A stretch of 64,000 nucleotides of DNA from CALMEC01 sp964434425 (GTDB taxonomy: Bacteria; Actinomycetota; Thermoleophilia; Miltoncostaeales; Miltoncostaeaceae), in assembly GCA_964434425.1 (NCBI GenBank), contig CAYSVH010000007.1:62001-126000 (forward strand), written 5' to 3'. The notes under the pieces were generated by a model that worked only from the letters and a program-made list of their open reading frames with translations, had not been told where the DNA came from and searched no databases. Position numbers and translations under genes: made by a program. Shown here one piece after another: positions 8,376-16,146 of this stretch (positions are counted from its first letter, which is position 1; each line of letters opens with the position of its first letter).

Positions 8376-8570
8376 GATGGTCGCTTCCACGGTCTCGCGG
8401 CGTGGTGCGTGTCCCCGGTGGCGCGGATGCGCCACCAATCCACCCGCCCGCCCCTGGCCAGCCACCGGGCGACTCGAACAGGCGACCGGCACGCCCTTCG
8501 GCGCCCGGCGACGCCCCTCATCCACCGGTGACGCACCCCACATCCACGATCCCATGGAACCAACCATCTA
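8376..8570 (+). repeat. Dispersed intergenic element, copy A (upstream of thrB)
   Basis: About 195 bp filling most of the lysA-thrB gap. It is related along its whole length to copies at 52508-52704 (+) and 61472-61636 (-). Shared blocks include GCGGCGTGGTGCG, GGATGCGCCACC, GACGCCCC(T/G)CATCCACC and CCCCACATCCACGA. It starts GATGGTCGC and ends CCAACCATC, an imperfect terminal inverted repeat. The end runs into CTAG four nt before the thrB ATG. It also contains an 8-bp hairpin with a 4-nt loop (GGTGGCGC/GCGCCACC). No transposase or credible protein is encoded. Confidence 0.75.
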
Positions 8571-8573
8571 GCC

Positions 8574-9500
8574 ATGGCCGACTCCATCCGCATCACGGCT
8601 CCGGCCACCTCCGCCAACCTCGGCCCGGGGTTCGACACCCTGGCCCTGGCGCTCGACTTCACCAACGAGGTCGTCGTCACCCGGCGCCCGGGCCCCCTCG
8701 AGGTCATCGTCGCGGGTGAGGGGGCGGGGGAGATCCCGGCCGACGAGACCAACCTCGTCTGTCGCGCCATGGCGTCCGGTCTCGGGTCTCTGGACGGCCT
8801 GCGCGTGGAGTGCACCAACCAGATCCCGCTTCGCAACGGCATGGGATCGTCCACCGCGGCCATCTGTTCGGGGCTCGTCGCCGCCAACTCCTTCGGCCTC
8901 CTGCGATGGACGCCGGACGAGATGGTCCGGCGGGCGGCCGCGTTCGACGGCCATCACGACAACGCCGCCGCCTGCGTGTGGGGTGGCATCGTGGTGGCGA
9001 CGGCGGACGGGCACGTGACCCAGCTCCCGATACCGGACGACCTCCTGTTCGTGGTCGTGACGACGGACGCGAGCGTCGAGACGGCGTCCGCGCGAGCCGC
9101 GCTTCCATCGGCCGTGCCCTACGCCGATGTGACGGTCTCGCTCGCCAATGCGGTCACCCTTGCGGTCATGCTCGAGCGTGGCGATCTCGACGAGCTCTCG
9201 CGGGTACTGGAGGATCGCCTGCACGAGCCGTACCGGTCCGGCGGGGTCCCGGGACTCGCGACCCTCCGCGCGATGGCCGGCGACGGTGAGTGCCTGGGCG
9301 TGACCATCTCCGGGTCGGGCCCCTCCGTGCTGCTGTGGTGCTCGCGCGCGGGTGCCTCAGCGGTGGAGGATCGGGCGGCATCGCTTCTGGCCGCCGAGGG
9401 CATCGACGCCACGACGCGCGTTCTGCGGGTCGCGCCGGGTGGCATCCGCGGACGGTGGATCGACAACCCCGATACGCGCCTGGCGAAGGCGGTCGGCTGA
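8574..9500 (+). CDS. thrB: Homoserine kinase
   Basis: Phosphorylates homoserine for threonine synthase. A GHMP-family kinase of 308 aa: the N-terminal block is ITAPATSANLGPGFDTLALAL, the phosphate loop is PLRNGMGSSTAAI (about residues 84-96) and the C-terminal ISGSGPSVL motif is present. The ATG at 8574 is fixed by the start of homology (MADSIRITAPATSANL) and lies 3 nt after the CTAG that ends repeat copy A. Its ribosome-binding and promoter region therefore falls inside the repeat. It follows hom-lysA on the same strand but is separated by 232 nt, so transcription may restart within the repeat. Confidence 0.95.
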   Translation: MADSIRITAPATSANLGPGFDTLALALDFTNEVVVTRRPGPLEVIVAGEGAGEIPADETNLVCRAMASGLGSLDGLRVECTNQIPLRNGMGSSTAAICSGLVAANSFGLLRWTPDEMVRRAAAFDGHHDNAAACVWGGIVVATADGHVTQLPIPDDLLFVVVTTDASVETASARAALPSAVPYADVTVSLANAVTLAVMLERGDLDELSRVLEDRLHEPYRSGGVPGLATLRAMAGDGECLGVTISGSGPSVLLWCSRAGASAVEDRAASLLAAEGIDATTRVLRVAPGGIRGRWIDNPDTRLAKAVG

Positions 9501-9629
9501 CGGACGGCGAGGCGTTCGTCCGCGGCCGGGTGGCAATCGTCATCATGGTCGCCGCGGCGAAAGGACCGGTCCGGGACAGCTGATAGCGTCGTCACCAGTC
9601 GTCCACAACCAGTCGTTCGGGAGAGACAT

Positions 9630-10619
9630 ATGGAGAACAACGGCGAGCTTGATGATCCGATGGTGTCACTCGGGGAGTTCCTCCCCGTGACGGAGCTGGC
9701 GGCGATCGCGTCCGCACGATGGCTGGGGCGCGGTGACAAGATCTCCGCGGATCAGGCCGCCGTCGACGCCATGCGTCGCGAGTTCTCCAAGCTGCCGATC
9801 AGCGGCCGCGTCGTGATCGGCGAGGGCGAGAAGGACGAGGCTCCCGAGCTGTACAACGGTGAGGAACTGGGTGCCGGGGGCATGGAGGTCGACATCGGGG
9901 TCGATCCGCTCGAGGGCACCGACCTGGTCGCGCGTGGTGACGACGGCGCCATCGCCATCTGCGTCATCGCGGAGCGCGGCGGCATCCTGTCGGCACCCGA
10001 CATGTACATGAAGAAGCTGTGCGTCGGGGCCACCGCCAAGGGCAAGGTCGACATCACCGCGCCGATCGCCGACAACCTGAAGGCCGTCGCCGATGCACAC
10101 GGTCGCGAGATCCGCGACATCACGGCCATCGTCCTCGACCGCCCGCGCCACGAGGAACTCATCGACGACATCCGCACCGCGGGCGCCCGTATCCGGCTCA
10201 TCCCGGACGGCGACATCACGGCCAGCATGTCGGCCGCCGTCCGCGGAACCGGCGACCACATCTACGTCGGTGCCGGCGGATCCACGGAGGGCGTCATCAC
10301 GGCGGCCGCACTCGCCTGTCTCGGTGGCGAGATCCAGGCCCAGTTCGCCCCGAAGGACGATGAACAGACCCAGAAGCTCGCCGAGTTCGGGATCACAGAC
10401 CTCGAGAAGGTGCTGTGGACGGACGATCTGGCATCCGCGCCGCTCTACGTCATCGCGACCGGCGTGACCGGTGGCAACCTGCTGCGTCCGGTGCGCTACT
10501 TCGGTGGCGGGGCGCGCACGCACTCGATCGCGCTGAACCTGCGTCGCCGCACCATCCGCTTCATCGAGACGGTGCACCTGCTCGACGTGAAGCCGGGTCA
10601 GGCCATCAGCCTCCGGTAG
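9630..10619 (+). CDS. glpX: Class II fructose-1,6-bisphosphatase
   Basis: Hydrolyses fructose 1,6-bisphosphate in gluconeogenesis. The 329-aa GlpX family member has the metal and substrate motifs VVIGEGEKDEAP, VDPLEGTDL, RPRHEELI, GAGGSTEGV and GVTGGNLL. The start is supported by GGGAGAG five to eleven nt upstream; a TAGCGT box at 9584-9589 is the likely -10, giving a short 5' UTR. It is monocistronic: thrB ends 129 nt before, and the next gene is convergent beyond a strong hairpin. Transaldolase at the window start is a related central-carbon enzyme. Confidence 0.96.
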   Translation: MENNGELDDPMVSLGEFLPVTELAAIASARWLGRGDKISADQAAVDAMRREFSKLPISGRVVIGEGEKDEAPELYNGEELGAGGMEVDIGVDPLEGTDLVARGDDGAIAICVIAERGGILSAPDMYMKKLCVGATAKGKVDITAPIADNLKAVADAHGREIRDITAIVLDRPRHEELIDDIRTAGARIRLIPDGDITASMSAAVRGTGDHIYVGAGGSTEGVITAAALACLGGEIQAQFAPKDDEQTQKLAEFGITDLEKVLWTDDLASAPLYVIATGVTGGNLLRPVRYFGGGARTHSIALNLRRRTIRFIETVHLLDVKPGQAISLR

Positions 10620-10666
10620 CGCGTCTGTTCCACGTCGGGGGCGACCGACGAGGGGGACGGAGATGA

Positions 10667-10698
10667 ATGTGGCCGAGACGTGATCGTCTCGGCCACAT
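10667..10698. terminator. Bidirectional hairpin between glpX and the MMPL gene
   Basis: A perfect 14-bp inverted repeat (ATGTGGCCGAGACG, loop TGAT, then its complement) lies between convergent genes. No U-tract follows on either strand, as is common for hairpins in high-GC actinobacteria. The stretch just after it (GCCACATCCACG, then CATCTAG) resembles the right end of the dispersed element. Confidence 0.75.
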
Positions 10699-10722
10699 CC
10701 ACGCCTCCGCGGAACGACTCAT

Positions 10723-12897
10723 CTAGTCCCCCTGGACCGCCGCCCCCGCCGGCACGGTGGCGGACGTGCCGACCACCTCCTCGTGTCCGTCGAGCGAGAT
10801 GTTGGGCAGCACCCGGTCGAGCCAGCGGGGCATCCACCAGGCCCGCTCGCCGAGGAGGGTCACCATGCCCGGAACGATGAGCAGCCGCACCACGATCACG
10901 TCCAGCAGGATCGCGAGACCCAGGCCGAGTCCCATCATCTTGGCCGTCACATCCGGAACCGCGGCGAAGGCCAGGAAGACGGACGCCATGATGAGCCCGG
11001 CGAAGAGCACGATCTTTCCGATGCGTGAGACCCCGTGGATCACCGCGCTGCGCGGACGGTCGCCGTTCTGGTAGGCCTCGCGGATACGCGACAGCAGGAA
11101 GACGTTGTAGTCCATGGAGAGCCCGAACAGGATCGCGAAGAGCATCACCGGGATGAACGACACCACGGGCACGCCCGCGTCCACGCCGACCAGGCTCGCG
11201 CCGACCCCGTCCTGGAAGACCAGGGTGACGAGACCGAACGCGGCGAGGATCGACAGAACGTTGAGCACGGCCGACAGGAGCGGTATCCAGACCGAGCGGA
11301 ACGCCGCCATGAGCAGCAGCACCGAGAGGCCGACCACCAGGGCGATGAACACCGGAAGGCGTGAGGCGACCTTCTCCGAGAAGTCCAGGAAGGTTGCGGT
11401 GACCCCGCCGACGTAGGCCTGGAGGCCCGTGCCGCCGGTCGCCGCGGGGATGACGTCGTTCCGCAGATGGTGCACCAGGTCACCCGTGGCCTCGTCCTGC
11501 GGGGAGGTCTCGGGAATGAGCGAGATGGTTGCCATCTCGCCGTCCTCGCTGGGCATCGCGGGCGACACGGAGGCCACACCGTCGGTGTCGCGCAGCGACG
11601 TCACGAGGGTCTCGAGCTTCGGTGCGTCGGCCGCACCGCCCGGGGTGCGGACGGCGACGAGGAACGGTCCGTTGGCGCCGGGGCCGAAGGCGGCGCTCAC
11701 CGTGTCGTACGCTTTGCGTTGCGTGTTGGTGGTCGGCTGGTTGCCGTCGTCCGGCTGGCCCAGGTGCATGCCGGTGACGGGCACGGCGAGGGCGAGCATG
11801 ATCACACCGCCGATCCCGATGGCCGCCCACGGACGCCGCGTGATGACCTCGGCCCAGCGACCGAAGAACGGTGACGCCTGAACGTGTTCGGGCTTCTTGG
11901 GACGCAGCCACCGGGCAAGCGCACCGGCCATGATGGGAAGGACGGTCAGCGACGAGACGACGACGGCGGCGACGCCGATGGCGGCGCCGATGCCGAGCTT
12001 GCCGATCATGGGGATGCCGACCGACAGGAGGCCGGCGATGGCCACCATCACGATGAGGCCCGCGGCCACGACCGACGCTCCCGACGTGGCGGCCGCCTTC
12101 GCGGAGGCCTCCGCCGGGGTGTCACCCGCGGCGACCTGCTCGCGATAGCGGGCGATCACCAGCAGGGCGTAGTCGATACCGGCGCCGAGCCCCAGCATCA
12201 CGGCGATCGTGGTGGCGAACTCGGGAAGGCCCAGCGGCTGGGCGAGGATCTGTAGGACGATCTGGCCCAGTATCACGCCCATCAGGGCTCCGACGAGCGT
12301 CGCCGCCATGGCCGCCTTCGAGCGGAACAGCAGGGTCAACAGGATGATCGCGAGTGCGACGCCCAGCAGTTCGCCCACGGGTACGTCCTGTTCGGCGGCG
12401 ATGTCGGCCACCAGACCGCGCATCTCCATCTGGACACCGGTGCCCTCGAGGCTCTCCCGGAGGGTGGACTCGAGCGTGCGTCCATCCTCGGGGTCGATGT
12501 CGAAGCCCTGACCCGTGTACCGCACGTCCGCCAGAGCGACGCGGCCGTTGGGTGCGACCTGGGTGAACGGGTCGCCCACCTGGGCCACGCGGGGCAGATC
12601 CGTCACCCCGGCGAGAGCCGCGGTGATCGCCCGGCGATTGCCGGGGTCGGTGATCGCCCCGGTCTCGGTGCTGAAGACGAGGTTCGCCTCGGCTCCCGCG
12701 AGGGCGGGGGCGTGGTCCGTGAAGAGCTCCAGGGCCTTCTGGGACTCGGCGCCGGGCACCTCGAAGTCGTCGGCGGGCATGCCGCCGAAGGCGGCGGCGA
12801 GGGCGCCCAGACCGATCAACACCGCGATCGCGGCGATAAGGCTGCGCTTCCAGTGGTGCGTGAATGCGCGTGCGATGCGCGCGAGGAAGGCCGACAT
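10723..12897 (-). CDS. MMPL/RND-family membrane transporter
   Basis: 724 aa with the two-fold MMPL layout: TM1 near the N-terminus, a first extracytoplasmic domain (about 45-175), TM2-6 (180-330), TM7 (about 350), a second outer domain (375-510) and TM8-12 (515-690). The proton-relay region of TM4 reads GLGAGIDYALLVIARYRE, and the equivalent in the second half is FGLSMDYNVFLLSRIRE; both carry the Asp-Tyr pair typical of MMPL/YdfJ-type exporters. Likely a proton-driven exporter of lipids or drugs; the substrate is unknown. It is divergent from a TetR-type regulator, 145 nt apart, which probably represses it. Confidence 0.9.
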   Translation of the reverse strand: MSAFLARIARAFTHHWKRSLIAAIAVLIGLGALAAAFGGMPADDFEVPGAESQKALELFTDHAPALAGAEANLVFSTETGAITDPGNRRAITAALAGVTDLPRVAQVGDPFTQVAPNGRVALADVRYTGQGFDIDPEDGRTLESTLRESLEGTGVQMEMRGLVADIAAEQDVPVGELLGVALAIILLTLLFRSKAAMAATLVGALMGVILGQIVLQILAQPLGLPEFATTIAVMLGLGAGIDYALLVIARYREQVAAGDTPAEASAKAAATSGASVVAAGLIVMVAIAGLLSVGIPMIGKLGIGAAIGVAAVVVSSLTVLPIMAGALARWLRPKKPEHVQASPFFGRWAEVITRRPWAAIGIGGVIMLALAVPVTGMHLGQPDDGNQPTTNTQRKAYDTVSAAFGPGANGPFLVAVRTPGGAADAPKLETLVTSLRDTDGVASVSPAMPSEDGEMATISLIPETSPQDEATGDLVHHLRNDVIPAATGGTGLQAYVGGVTATFLDFSEKVASRLPVFIALVVGLSVLLLMAAFRSVWIPLLSAVLNVLSILAAFGLVTLVFQDGVGASLVGVDAGVPVVSFIPVMLFAILFGLSMDYNVFLLSRIREAYQNGDRPRSAVIHGVSRIGKIVLFAGLIMASVFLAFAAVPDVTAKMMGLGLGLAILLDVIVVRLLIVPGMVTLLGERAWWMPRWLDRVLPNISLDGHEEVVGTSATVPAGAAVQGD

Positions 12898-12965
12898 GGG
12901 CGGGTCTCTCCTTGGGGCGGTTCAGGGGACGTACCGGGGCACGATGCCACAGATCGCCACAATAG

Positions 12966-12978
12966 TGCAGTGACTGTA
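12966..12978. promoter_or_regulatory. Candidate operator between MMPL and tetR genes
   Basis: TGCAGTGACTGTA is a near-perfect dyad (perfect CAGT-G-ACTG core) in the AT-richer middle of the divergent spacer. It is a plausible binding site for the adjacent TetR protein. No second copy is evident. Confidence 0.4.
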
Positions 12979-13030
12979 AAAATGCCTTTGCTGAATATTT
13001 GCCGTCGCTGCAGAAATGCCGATTCTCGGA

Positions 13031-13036
13031 TATGGT
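13031..13036 (+). promoter_or_regulatory. -10 box (TATGGT) for the tetR-type gene
   Basis: TATGGT lies 6 nt before the ATG at 13043, again suggesting a leaderless mRNA. It also helps choose this start over an out-of-frame ATG at 13032. Confidence 0.4.
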
Positions 13037-13042
13037 GTCGGT

Positions 13043-13711
13043 ATGGACGCCAGCGCCGCCGTCGGTGCCGAGGAGGGTTTGAGGGAACGCAAGAAGCGTG
13101 AGCGGCGCGCCGCCATCGCCGGTGCGGCCCTGCGCCTGTTCGATGAGCAGGGGTTCCGCAACACCACGGTCGCTCAGATCGCGGAGGCCGCGGACGTCTC
13201 GCCGCGCACCGTGTTCACGTACTTCCCCACCAAGGAGGACCTGCTCTTCCCGGACTCGGGGGAGATGATCGCGAGCCTGTCGCGTGCGCTGGAGGAGCGC
13301 GAGGAGGGCGTCCCCACGGGCGACGCGCTCCGGGGCTGGGTGAAACGGATCTTCGATCAGCAGCCGGACGGCGAGGAGGACCGGATCCGTCGGCGCATCA
13401 TCGAAGAGGAGATGGACCTGCGCGCCCACGAGCACATGGTGATGGACGTCGTCGGCGACGTCCTCGCCGTGTCCCTGGCACGGGACCTCGGCAGCACCCC
13501 GGATGACATCGTGGCGCAGCTTGCGACCGCCGCCGCCGTGGGCGCACTGAACGCGATCGGTCGTCGTCGTAAAGACGAAAAGAACGTATCGTTCGAGCGG
13601 CATCGCGCGCTCGCCCTTGAGATGATCGACCAGGCCATGGTCTTCGTCGACGGCGGGACGCGTGCGCTGCGCGAACATGCGGTGTCACCCGGGACCCGCG
13701 TGTCCGAGTGA
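13043..13711 (+). CDS. TetR-family transcriptional regulator
   Basis: 222 aa. The N-terminal helix-turn-helix reads RRAAIAGAALRLFDEQGFRNTTV then AQIAEAADVSPRTVFTYFPTKEDL (about residues 22-70), the standard TetR DNA-binding domain. The C-terminal ligand domain is divergent, as usual in the family. It is divergently transcribed from the MMPL transporter, so local control of that exporter is the natural inference. The start at 13043 is backed by the TATGGT box 6 nt upstream. The effector is unknown. Confidence 0.88.
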   Translation: MDASAAVGAEEGLRERKKRERRAAIAGAALRLFDEQGFRNTTVAQIAEAADVSPRTVFTYFPTKEDLLFPDSGEMIASLSRALEEREEGVPTGDALRGWVKRIFDQQPDGEEDRIRRRIIEEEMDLRAHEHMVMDVVGDVLAVSLARDLGSTPDDIVAQLATAAAVGALNAIGRRRKDEKNVSFERHRALALEMIDQAMVFVDGGTRALREHAVSPGTRVSE

Positions 13712-13757
13712 CGCCGGAGTTGCCCCGGGGCGGGGAATGCGGTACGCAGGATGCCCG

Positions 13758-14588
13758 TCATCCGGATCGCTCGGGTCCGCATGTCGCCAGCATCTCGCCG
13801 AGGGCGCGCTTCTCACCGGAATCGACCGCAAGATCCCAGTGCGACTTCACACCGATCCAGCGGGTGGCGTAGTCGCACTGGAAGGCCTTCCTCGGCCTCC
13901 AGGCCGCGGGATCGTCGTCGCGCTTGCCCTGGTTCGTGGGACCGTCGACCGCTAGGAGTCCGTCGAGATCGTTGGCGAAGTCCACCCGGCGCTCGTATGA
14001 CCAGTCCGCCGCGCCGGAGCGCCATGCCTCGGCCAGCGGGACGATGTGATCGATCTGAATCGCCTGGGCCTGACGCGGATCCTTCAGGTCGTCGAACGTC
14101 AACCGGCGTCCGGTGTAGGGATCGATCCAGGCACCCGCCACGACGTCGTGGGCACATCGCCCCTGGCGTACCACGCGGACCGTACCGGGCACGGCGTCGC
14201 GCAGGAGCACATCGTCACGTTGGTTGCAGCCGTTCCCGTCGACGTCCCGCCACGAGCGCCCGAACGCGCTGCGTCGGTAGGGCGTCGCCGCCGGGGTGCG
14301 CGGGGTCACCCGCAGGCCGGCCAGCCGGCGCGCCGCCGGACCGGGAACGGGTGGCTCCACCGGGACGGGGGGAGCCGTGGCGGGTGGTGGCGGCCCGTCG
14401 GCGTCGGTCACCTCCCCGGATGTGACCGACGGCGCCGCGGGCTCGGGTGGTGACGAGCAGCCCGTCAGGAGGCCACATGCGCTCAGGGCGATGCAGAGTC
14501 CGAGGCCGGCGGGCCGCGCGGAACGGCCCGTGCCCCTGCCCGGTGACGCCACGGGTCTCGGGCCGTCCGTTCGTCGTCCGTCGAACAA
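13758..14588 (-). CDS. Secreted lipoprotein HNH nuclease (DUF1524-like)
   Basis: 276 aa. After a basic N-terminus, a hydrophobic stretch ends in the lipobox LLTGC (about residue 44), so the protein should be a lipid-anchored surface protein. A Pro/Ala-rich linker (50-90) leads to a C-terminal domain with the DUF1524/HNH signature: IQIDHIVPLAEAW (catalytic His), NDLDGLLAVDGPTNQGKRDDDPAAW with its conserved Asn, and FQCDYATRWIGVK. Related secreted proteins are nucleases of actinobacteria; activity here is inferred. Two Cys flanking CNQRDDVLL and GRCAHDV may form disulphides. It is convergent with the tetR-type gene. Confidence 0.85.
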   Translation of the reverse strand: MFDGRRTDGPRPVASPGRGTGRSARPAGLGLCIALSACGLLTGCSSPPEPAAPSVTSGEVTDADGPPPPATAPPVPVEPPVPGPAARRLAGLRVTPRTPAATPYRRSAFGRSWRDVDGNGCNQRDDVLLRDAVPGTVRVVRQGRCAHDVVAGAWIDPYTGRRLTFDDLKDPRQAQAIQIDHIVPLAEAWRSGAADWSYERRVDFANDLDGLLAVDGPTNQGKRDDDPAAWRPRKAFQCDYATRWIGVKSHWDLAVDSGEKRALGEMLATCGPERSG

Positions 14589-14605
14589 GATGCGCGGGGA
14601 ACGGA

Positions 14606-14941
14606 TCAGGCGGCGTCGTCGGGCGAGCGCTCGCCACCGCCCTGCACCAGCCGCAGCTCGAAGCGCACGTCCCGCAGCGCGGCGCGGGCCTCGTCCGCAA
14701 CCCGGCGCAGTTCACTCACCTCGGCGGCCAGTGCGGCCACCTCATCGCGGGTGGTCCGCCACGAGCGCCCCACCAGGTCGACGAGCAGCTCGAGGTCCTC
14801 GACCAGCGCGGTGTGCTCGGTCACGGTGATCTCCGCGGGCGGCGCGCCGAGCGGGTCGGCGCCGCCGCGGGTGCGGATCTCCTCCAGGCCGGCCTCCAGA
14901 CGGCGGACGGCGTCCAGCACGTCGGTGGGGTCGTGGCTCAC
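14606..14941 (-). CDS. Small hypothetical coiled-coil protein
   Basis: 111 aa, acidic, with no signal peptide or membrane segment. Residues 40-95 show heptad-like Leu/Val/Ala spacing (ALVEDLELLVDLVGRSW, EVAALAAEVSELRRVADEA), suggesting an alpha-helical coiled coil. No family is recognised. Its GTG start overlaps the stop of the upstream gene as GTGA, so the two are translationally coupled and probably work together. It is followed by the lipoprotein nuclease after 17 nt. Confidence 0.65.
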   Translation of the reverse strand: MSHDPTDVLDAVRRLEAGLEEIRTRGGADPLGAPPAEITVTEHTALVEDLELLVDLVGRSWRTTRDEVAALAAEVSELRRVADEARAALRDVRFELRLVQGGGERSPDDAA

Positions 14942-15405
14942 CTTCGCTCCATGCGGTATCCGATGTGGGACCAGTCGGGGGCGTCCTCGATGTCCTCGAT
15001 GATGTCACCGGTGACCGTGCAGCGGTACACGAACCCGGTGTCCTCGAAGATGGGCTCGACGAGGTCGTCCTTGATCTGCTGATCGACCCAGGCGCCGCGG
15101 AACACGATCTTTCGCAGCCAGTGCACCAGGTCGTCGTCGAAGCCCATGAGCACGTCGCTGTTGGACGCGATGTGATCGCCGAGCGGGCCGTCGCTGGTGA
15201 TGGATCCGTGGGCGACGAGCTCGACCAGCTGCGTCAGCTCCTCGTCCGCGAGCGGACCGAAGGGAACGAACCCGAGCTGCACCGCCGCGTGCTCACAGCG
15301 CTCGCGGAAGTCTCGGGAACTGAAACGGAAACGGTACTTCCCGAACTCCATCGTGTAGTCCGATCCGGACCGGTAGTTCGGTGTGCTCTTACGACGTTCT
15401 GCCAT
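14938..15405 (-). CDS. Conserved hypothetical protein (155 aa)
   Basis: Start chosen at MAERRKSTPNYRSGSDY; an AGGAGC lies about 13 nt upstream and a TAGATT box in the divergent spacer fits as -10. The in-frame sequence further upstream is Arg/Ser-rich and looks non-coding. The protein is cytosolic, rich in acidic and aromatic residues, with a Cys-containing end (VYRCTVTGDIIEDIEDAPDW). No catalytic motif is recognised. It overlaps the next gene by 4 nt (GTGA), suggesting a two-gene unit. Confidence 0.7.
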   Translation of the reverse strand: MAERRKSTPNYRSGSDYTMEFGKYRFRFSSRDFRERCEHAAVQLGFVPFGPLADEELTQLVELVAHGSITSDGPLGDHIASNSDVLMGFDDDLVHWLRKIVFRGAWVDQQIKDDLVEPIFEDTGFVYRCTVTGDIIEDIEDAPDWSHIGYRMERR

Positions 15406-15509
15406 TGGTGACTGTGGGCTCCTGAATCGAGGCCGGAATCTACTGCCGCTTTCGGATGTCTCAGTTCGCGCCACCGCACGGTGTTCCTTGGCATGATCGA
15501 ATCTCTGCA

Positions 15510-15869
15510 ATGTTGCATGTCACCCGTCTCATTCCGGCAACACGGCTTCTCGTCGATGAAACGGGACGGGAGCTCGCGGCACGGTGTCATGTGGCCGATC
15601 GTGCCCTCGTCCGAGCGGTGGGACTGCTCGGTACGCGGCGGCTCGACGTCGACCGGGCGCTGTGGATCACGCCATGTTCGTCGATCCACATGATCGGCAT
15701 GGCCTACACGGTCGACGCCGCCTTCCTGGACGCCGAGGACCGCCTGCTCGAGGTGCGGCGGGTGGCGCCATGGCGGTTCGCCCGCGTGGCGGGTGCGCGG
15801 TCCGTGATCGAGGCGTCGCCGGGCACGTTCACCGGTCTCGAGAGGGGCGCGCACCTGCGTCGCGTCTGA
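15510..15869 (+). CDS. DUF192 family protein
   Basis: 119 aa from the ATG at 15510 (MLHVTRLIPATRLL). The DUF192 (COG1430) hallmarks are present: an N-terminal AxxRxxGLLG-like segment (RALVRAVGLLGTRRL), the central CSSIHMIGMAYTVDAAFLD motif and the VAPWRFARVAGARSVIEASPGT strand-turn. Function of the family is unsettled; some members are extracytoplasmic, but no signal peptide is visible here. In several actinobacteria it sits beside Tad pilus genes, as it does here. An ATG 18 codons upstream (15456) would add a poorly conserved extension. Confidence 0.85.
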   Translation: MLHVTRLIPATRLLVDETGRELAARCHVADRALVRAVGLLGTRRLDVDRALWITPCSSIHMIGMAYTVDAAFLDAEDRLLEVRRVAPWRFARVAGARSVIEASPGTFTGLERGAHLRRV

Positions 15870-16146
15870 GGACGCGTGATGGCGACCCGGCCCGGCCTCC
15901 GTGCGCGGCCACCGGTGGCAACCGGCCGGCGCGTTCACCCCGGTCGCGGTGACCGTCGTCAGCAGGGGCCACGATGCGCGTGCCACATCCCGACGGTCGC
16001 CTCGACCGACTCCGATAAACGAAAACGTCCGCAGACTGCGGGAAATCGACCCGAGGGAGGGGGGAGGTTTTCCGCGTCCGGGCCCTTGTACTTGTGACGC
16101 GGTCGGTCGGCGGCGTCCACGGTCCACCCCACCCCTGCGAGGCACG
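15870..16146. other. Intergenic region before the pilus operon
   Basis: 277 nt without a recognisable gene. A short AT-richer patch (GATAAACGAAAAC at about 16013) and a purine run (GGGAGGGGGGAGG, about 16056) stand out against the GC-rich background; the former could be part of the operon promoter. No clear -35/-10 pair was found. Confidence 0.35.

Noticed and set aside
6869..8887. 672-residue open frame on the minus strand across lysA
   Set aside because: It is antisense to lysA and thrB, both certain, and its product is Arg/His/Asp-rich with no motif. It is a shadow of GC-rich codon structure.
13032..13711. Alternative tetR-type start at 13032
   Set aside because: That ATG is out of frame with the regulator and overlaps the TATGGT box; 13043 is supported by frame and spacing.
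15955..16000. Fourth copy of the dispersed element before the response regulator
   Set aside because: Only a short stretch (GCGTGCCACATCC) resembles it; the end motifs and other blocks are missing.
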